Of a stretch of 8,226 bases of DNA, positions 5,892 to 8,226 are shown in pieces. Position 1 is the first letter of the stretch; every line of letters starts with the position of its first letter. Made by a program: the position numbers and the translations under genes. The stretch is taken from positions 1 through 8,226 of the forward strand of contig CALVPO010000059.1 in assembly GCA_944351345.1 (NCBI GenBank), written 5' to 3'. The notes under the pieces were generated by a model that did not search any database, was not told the origin of the DNA, and worked only from the letters and a program-made list of their open reading frames with translations. This stretch comes from an uncultured Bacilli bacterium. GTDB lineage: Bacteria > Bacillota_I > Bacilli_A > RF39 > UBA660.

Positions 5892-6623
5892 TTGAACTAT
5901 AATATAAAAATAAATGAATTTGAGGGACCATTAGATTTACTTCTTCATTTAATAAAAGAATCAAATATTGATATATATGATATTTCTATTGAAGAAATAA
6001 CTAATCAATATTTAGAATATATAAATAAAATGGAAGAATTAAATATAGAAATAGCCTCTTCTTATTTAACAATGGCAGCAGAATTAATGTTATTAAAATC
6101 TAAATCATTGTTACCTATTAAAAAAGAAGAAGATGAAGAAATAGATGAATCAGAAGATACCAAAGAAAAACTTATTACTAGATTAGTTGAATATCAAAAA
6201 TATAAAGAAATAACTAAAGATTTAAAAACGCTAGAACATCAAAGAAAAGAATTTTATATAAAATCTCCATCTAATTTAAGTAATATAGTTGACGAAAAAA
6301 TAAAAAATGATACAGATATAGGAATAGATGATTTGTTAGAAGCATTTTCTGCTTTTTTAGAAAGAAAAGATAAAGAAAAACCTCTTAATACTAAAATTAC
6401 AAATAAAGAATACAGCGTTAAATTAAGAAAAAATGATATCAAAAATTATTTACAACAAAGAAAAAAAGCTGAATTCAAAGAACTATTTAATATCTATAAT
6501 AAAAGTTATATAATAGTAACTTTTATATCTATCTTAGAATTAGCAAAAGAAAACCAAGTTAATTTAACTCAAAAAGATAATTTTGCTAATATTTATATAG
6601 AATTAAAAGAAAATATTACATAA
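5892..6623 (+). CDS. scpA: ScpA, segregation and condensation protein A (SMC complex kleisin)
   Basis: The protein has 243 residues, a normal length. ScpA is the kleisin that bridges the two heads of the SMC dimer and binds ScpB, forming the bacterial condensin that loads at origins and organises the nucleoid. The N-terminal SMC-neck-binding domain shows the family signature FEGPLDLLLHLI (10-21), then DIYDISIEEITNQYLEYI (27-44) and SYLTMAAELMLLKSKSLLP (57-75). An acidic linker (about 78-95) and a Lys/Glu-rich middle follow, and the C terminus (about 190-240) has the winged-helix pattern, including VTFISILELAKENQVNLTQ. The start is TTG: an in-frame TAA lies immediately before it, the signature begins at residue 10, and GGGAG (5879-5883) is correctly placed 8 nt upstream. 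scpB follows after 23 nt in the same transcript. Confidence 0.96.
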   Translation: MNYNIKINEFEGPLDLLLHLIKESNIDIYDISIEEITNQYLEYINKMEELNIEIASSYLTMAAELMLLKSKSLLPIKKEEDEEIDESEDTKEKLITRLVEYQKYKEITKDLKTLEHQRKEFYIKSPSNLSNIVDEKIKNDTDIGIDDLLEAFSAFLERKDKEKPLNTKITNKEYSVKLRKNDIKNYLQQRKKAEFKELFNIYNKSYIIVTFISILELAKENQVNLTQKDNFANIYIELKENIT

Positions 6624-6646
6624 TAATAATTGATGAAGGTGTAGAG

Positions 6647-7201
6647 ATGGAAGGAATATTAGAAGGCTTATTATATGTAACAGGAGATGAAGGTCTATCT
6701 TTAAAAGAAGTAATGAATATTTTAAATTTAGATGAAGAACAAGCTAAACAATTAGTATATAAATTAAAATTAAGTTACGAACAAGAAAACAGAGGTTTAA
6801 GACTAAGTTATTTAGGTAATACATTTAAACTAACAACAAAACAAGAACATAAACAATATTACGAAAAACTACTAGAAAATCCTACTAGCCATACATTATC
6901 ACAAGCAGCCTTAGAAGTATTAGCAATTATAGCCTATAATGAACCTATTACTAGAGCAGAAGTAGATGAAATGCGAGGAGTAGATTCAATATATATAATA
7001 AGAAAATTAATTGCTAAAGGCTTGTTAAAAGAAGCAGGCAAAAGTGATAAACCAGGCCATCCTATATTGTATAAAACAACAGATGATTTTCTAGATTACT
7101 TCGGTCTAGCAACAAAAGATGATTTACCTAAAATAGAAAATATTAGTAATATTGATGAAGAAGAAAGTGACTTATTTCAATCTAGTTATAAAGAAGAATA
7201 A
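6647..7201 (+). CDS. scpB: ScpB, segregation and condensation protein B (SMC complex)
   Basis: The protein has 184 residues, close to the usual length. ScpB is the dimeric KITE subunit that binds the ScpA linker. Two winged-helix domains are visible. The first starts at the N terminus (EGILEGLLYVTGDEGLSLKEV). The second carries the family signature LSQAALEVLAIIAYNEP (84-100), ITRAEVDEMRGVDS (101-114), IRKLIAKGLLKEAG (118-131), GHPILYKTT (137-145; the family usually has Gly-Arg-Pro here) and FLDYFGL (148-154). An acidic tail (about 162-184) follows. The ATG is preceded by AAGGTG at 6636-6641. The gene lies 23 nt after scpA and 17 nt before pdp, so all three are probably cotranscribed. Confidence 0.96.
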   Translation: MEGILEGLLYVTGDEGLSLKEVMNILNLDEEQAKQLVYKLKLSYEQENRGLRLSYLGNTFKLTTKQEHKQYYEKLLENPTSHTLSQAALEVLAIIAYNEPITRAEVDEMRGVDSIYIIRKLIAKGLLKEAGKSDKPGHPILYKTTDDFLDYFGLATKDDLPKIENISNIDEEESDLFQSSYKEE

Positions 7202-7218
7202 ATTGGAGTGTGATTATT

Positions 7219-8226
7219 TTGAATATAATAGATATAATCAATAAAAAAAGATTAGGATTAATTTTAAGTGATAAAGAAATAAAATATATAATAGAAGAAT
7301 TCATGAAAGGTAACATATACGACTATCAAATGAGTAGTTTGTTAATGGCTATAACAATAAAAGGAATGACAGATAATGAAATATTCTCCTTAACAAAATA
7401 CATGGTTGATTCAGGCGAAAAGTTGGATTTATCAAAATTAGGAAATGTTGTAGACAAGCATTCAACTGGAGGTGTTGGAGATAAAACAACTATAATTATT
7501 GGTCCTATAGTAGCATCTTGTGGGGTAAAAGTAGCTAAAATGAGTGGAAGAGGCCTAGGACACACTGGTGGTACTATCGATAAACTAGAATCAATTTCTG
7601 GTTTCAATTCAAATTTAAGTGAAAAAGATTTTATTGACCAAGTAAAAACAGTAGGCTTTGCTGATGTTTGTCAAAATAACGAATTAGCTCCTGCAGATAA
7701 AAAAATATATGCTCTAAGAGACGTAACAGGTACTGTAGAATCTATTGCTCTAATAGCATCCTCTATCATGAGTAAAAAAATTGCTAGTGGAGCAAAAAAA
7801 TTAGTAATTGATGTCAAGATAGGAAATGGTGCTTTAATAAAAAATCTCGAAGATGGTGAAAAACTAGCTGATTTAATGATAAAAATAGGCAAAAAGAATG
7901 GTATTAAAGTTGTTTGTCTACTTACTAATATGGATGTACCGTTAGGAAATAATATTGGTAATGCCTTAGAAATAAAAGAAGCTATCGAAATATTAAAAGA
8001 TAAAAAACAAGGTAATTTAACTAACTTATGTATAGAACTAGCTAGTTATATGGTTGGCTTAGGAAAAAATATTACTTATGAAAAAGCCAAAAACATGGTA
8101 ATAGAAAACATAGAAAACGGTTCTGCTTATCAAAAATTTCTAGAATTTATTAATGCTCAAGGTGGGGACATAACAACATTACCAACATCATCAAATAAAT
8201 ATGAAATAAAAAGTCCTAAAGAAGGC
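7219..8226 (+). CDS. pdp: Pyrimidine-nucleoside phosphorylase (3' end outside window)
   Basis: The first 336 codons of a protein normally about 430 residues long are visible. The enzyme cleaves uridine, deoxyuridine and thymidine with phosphate, giving the base and (deoxy)ribose-1-phosphate for salvage or catabolism. Seen motifs: KHSTGGVGDKT (80-90, phosphate loop), KMSGRGLGHTGGT (107-119), and PADKKIYALRDVTGTVESI (158-176) continuing into SSIMSKKIASGA (181-192). R167, S182 and K186 have the same spacing as the pyrimidine-binding Arg171, Ser186 and Lys190 of E. coli thymidine phosphorylase. The usual GSGAFMK segment reads GNGALIK (202-208). The start is TTG, supported by GGAG 10 nt upstream (7205-7208) and by an N terminus (NIIDIINKKR) that aligns with family starts; an in-frame GTG at 7210 is too close to that site. 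Pyrimidine-nucleoside phosphorylase is preferred over DeoA on overall similarity. Linkage to scpAB has no obvious functional reason. Confidence 0.95.
   Translation, partial: MNIIDIINKKRLGLILSDKEIKYIIEEFMKGNIYDYQMSSLLMAITIKGMTDNEIFSLTKYMVDSGEKLDLSKLGNVVDKHSTGGVGDKTTIIIGPIVASCGVKVAKMSGRGLGHTGGTIDKLESISGFNSNLSEKDFIDQVKTVGFADVCQNNELAPADKKIYALRDVTGTVESIALIASSIMSKKIASGAKKLVIDVKIGNGALIKNLEDGEKLADLMIKIGKKNGIKVVCLLTNMDVPLGNNIGNALEIKEAIEILKDKKQGNLTNLCIELASYMVGLGKNITYEKAKNMVIENIENGSAYQKFLEFINAQGGDITTLPTSSNKYEIKSPKEG

Noticed and set aside
6254..6442. Minus-strand open frame inside scpA
   Set aside because: It lies wholly within a well-conserved gene on the other strand, has no recognisable features, and is a compositional shadow.
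7326..7892. Two minus-strand open frames opposite pdp
   Set aside because: The + strand here encodes the catalytic motifs of pyrimidine-nucleoside phosphorylase; the minus-strand frames are shadows.

Overview
The window is very AT-rich, with A/T-ending codons, A/T homopolymers, AGGAGG-type ribosome binding sites and TATAAT boxes. Its genes are low-GC Firmicutes/Bacilli-type: a T7SSb secretion operon, ScpA/ScpB and pyrimidine-nucleoside phosphorylase. An uncultured, gut-type Bacilli/Mollicutes-like lineage is my best guess, but nothing here fixes the taxon. Trp is encoded by TGG throughout and the intact genes contain no internal TGA, so the standard bacterial code is assumed.

Region 1 (1-3631, + strand) is the tail of a type VII secretion (T7SSb) locus. 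It holds the C-terminal half of the EssC ATPase, an overlapping small ubiquitin-like EsaB/YukD protein, and a large putative secreted substrate of about 687 residues. The substrate gene is broken by two in-frame TGA codons and one frameshift. Its two largest open fragments (from 1874 and from 2843) look like separate genes but are one reading frame interrupted by a single TGA.

Region 2 (3719-5223) is a 1.5 kb ISL3-family insertion sequence with imperfect 26-bp terminal inverted repeats. Its transposase lies on the minus strand, and the usual N terminus is in a different frame, joined at an A7 run. The element sits between the substrate gene and a terminator hairpin (5231-5254) that probably once ended the T7SS operon. 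The 87 bases between the substrate gene and the element (3632-3718) show no feature I can support.

Region 3 (5224-8226, + strand) looks like ordinary chromosome. A small DUF3592-like two-helix membrane protein has its own promoter. A second promoter then drives scpA, scpB and pdp (the last cut by the window end), closely spaced as one operon. ScpA and ScpB complete the SMC chromosome-condensation complex; Pdp salvages pyrimidine nucleosides.

The T7SS block is T-rich on the coding strand and the scpA-pdp block is A-rich, although both are transcribed in the same direction. This fits a different history for the two sides. No tRNA, rRNA or CRISPR array was seen.
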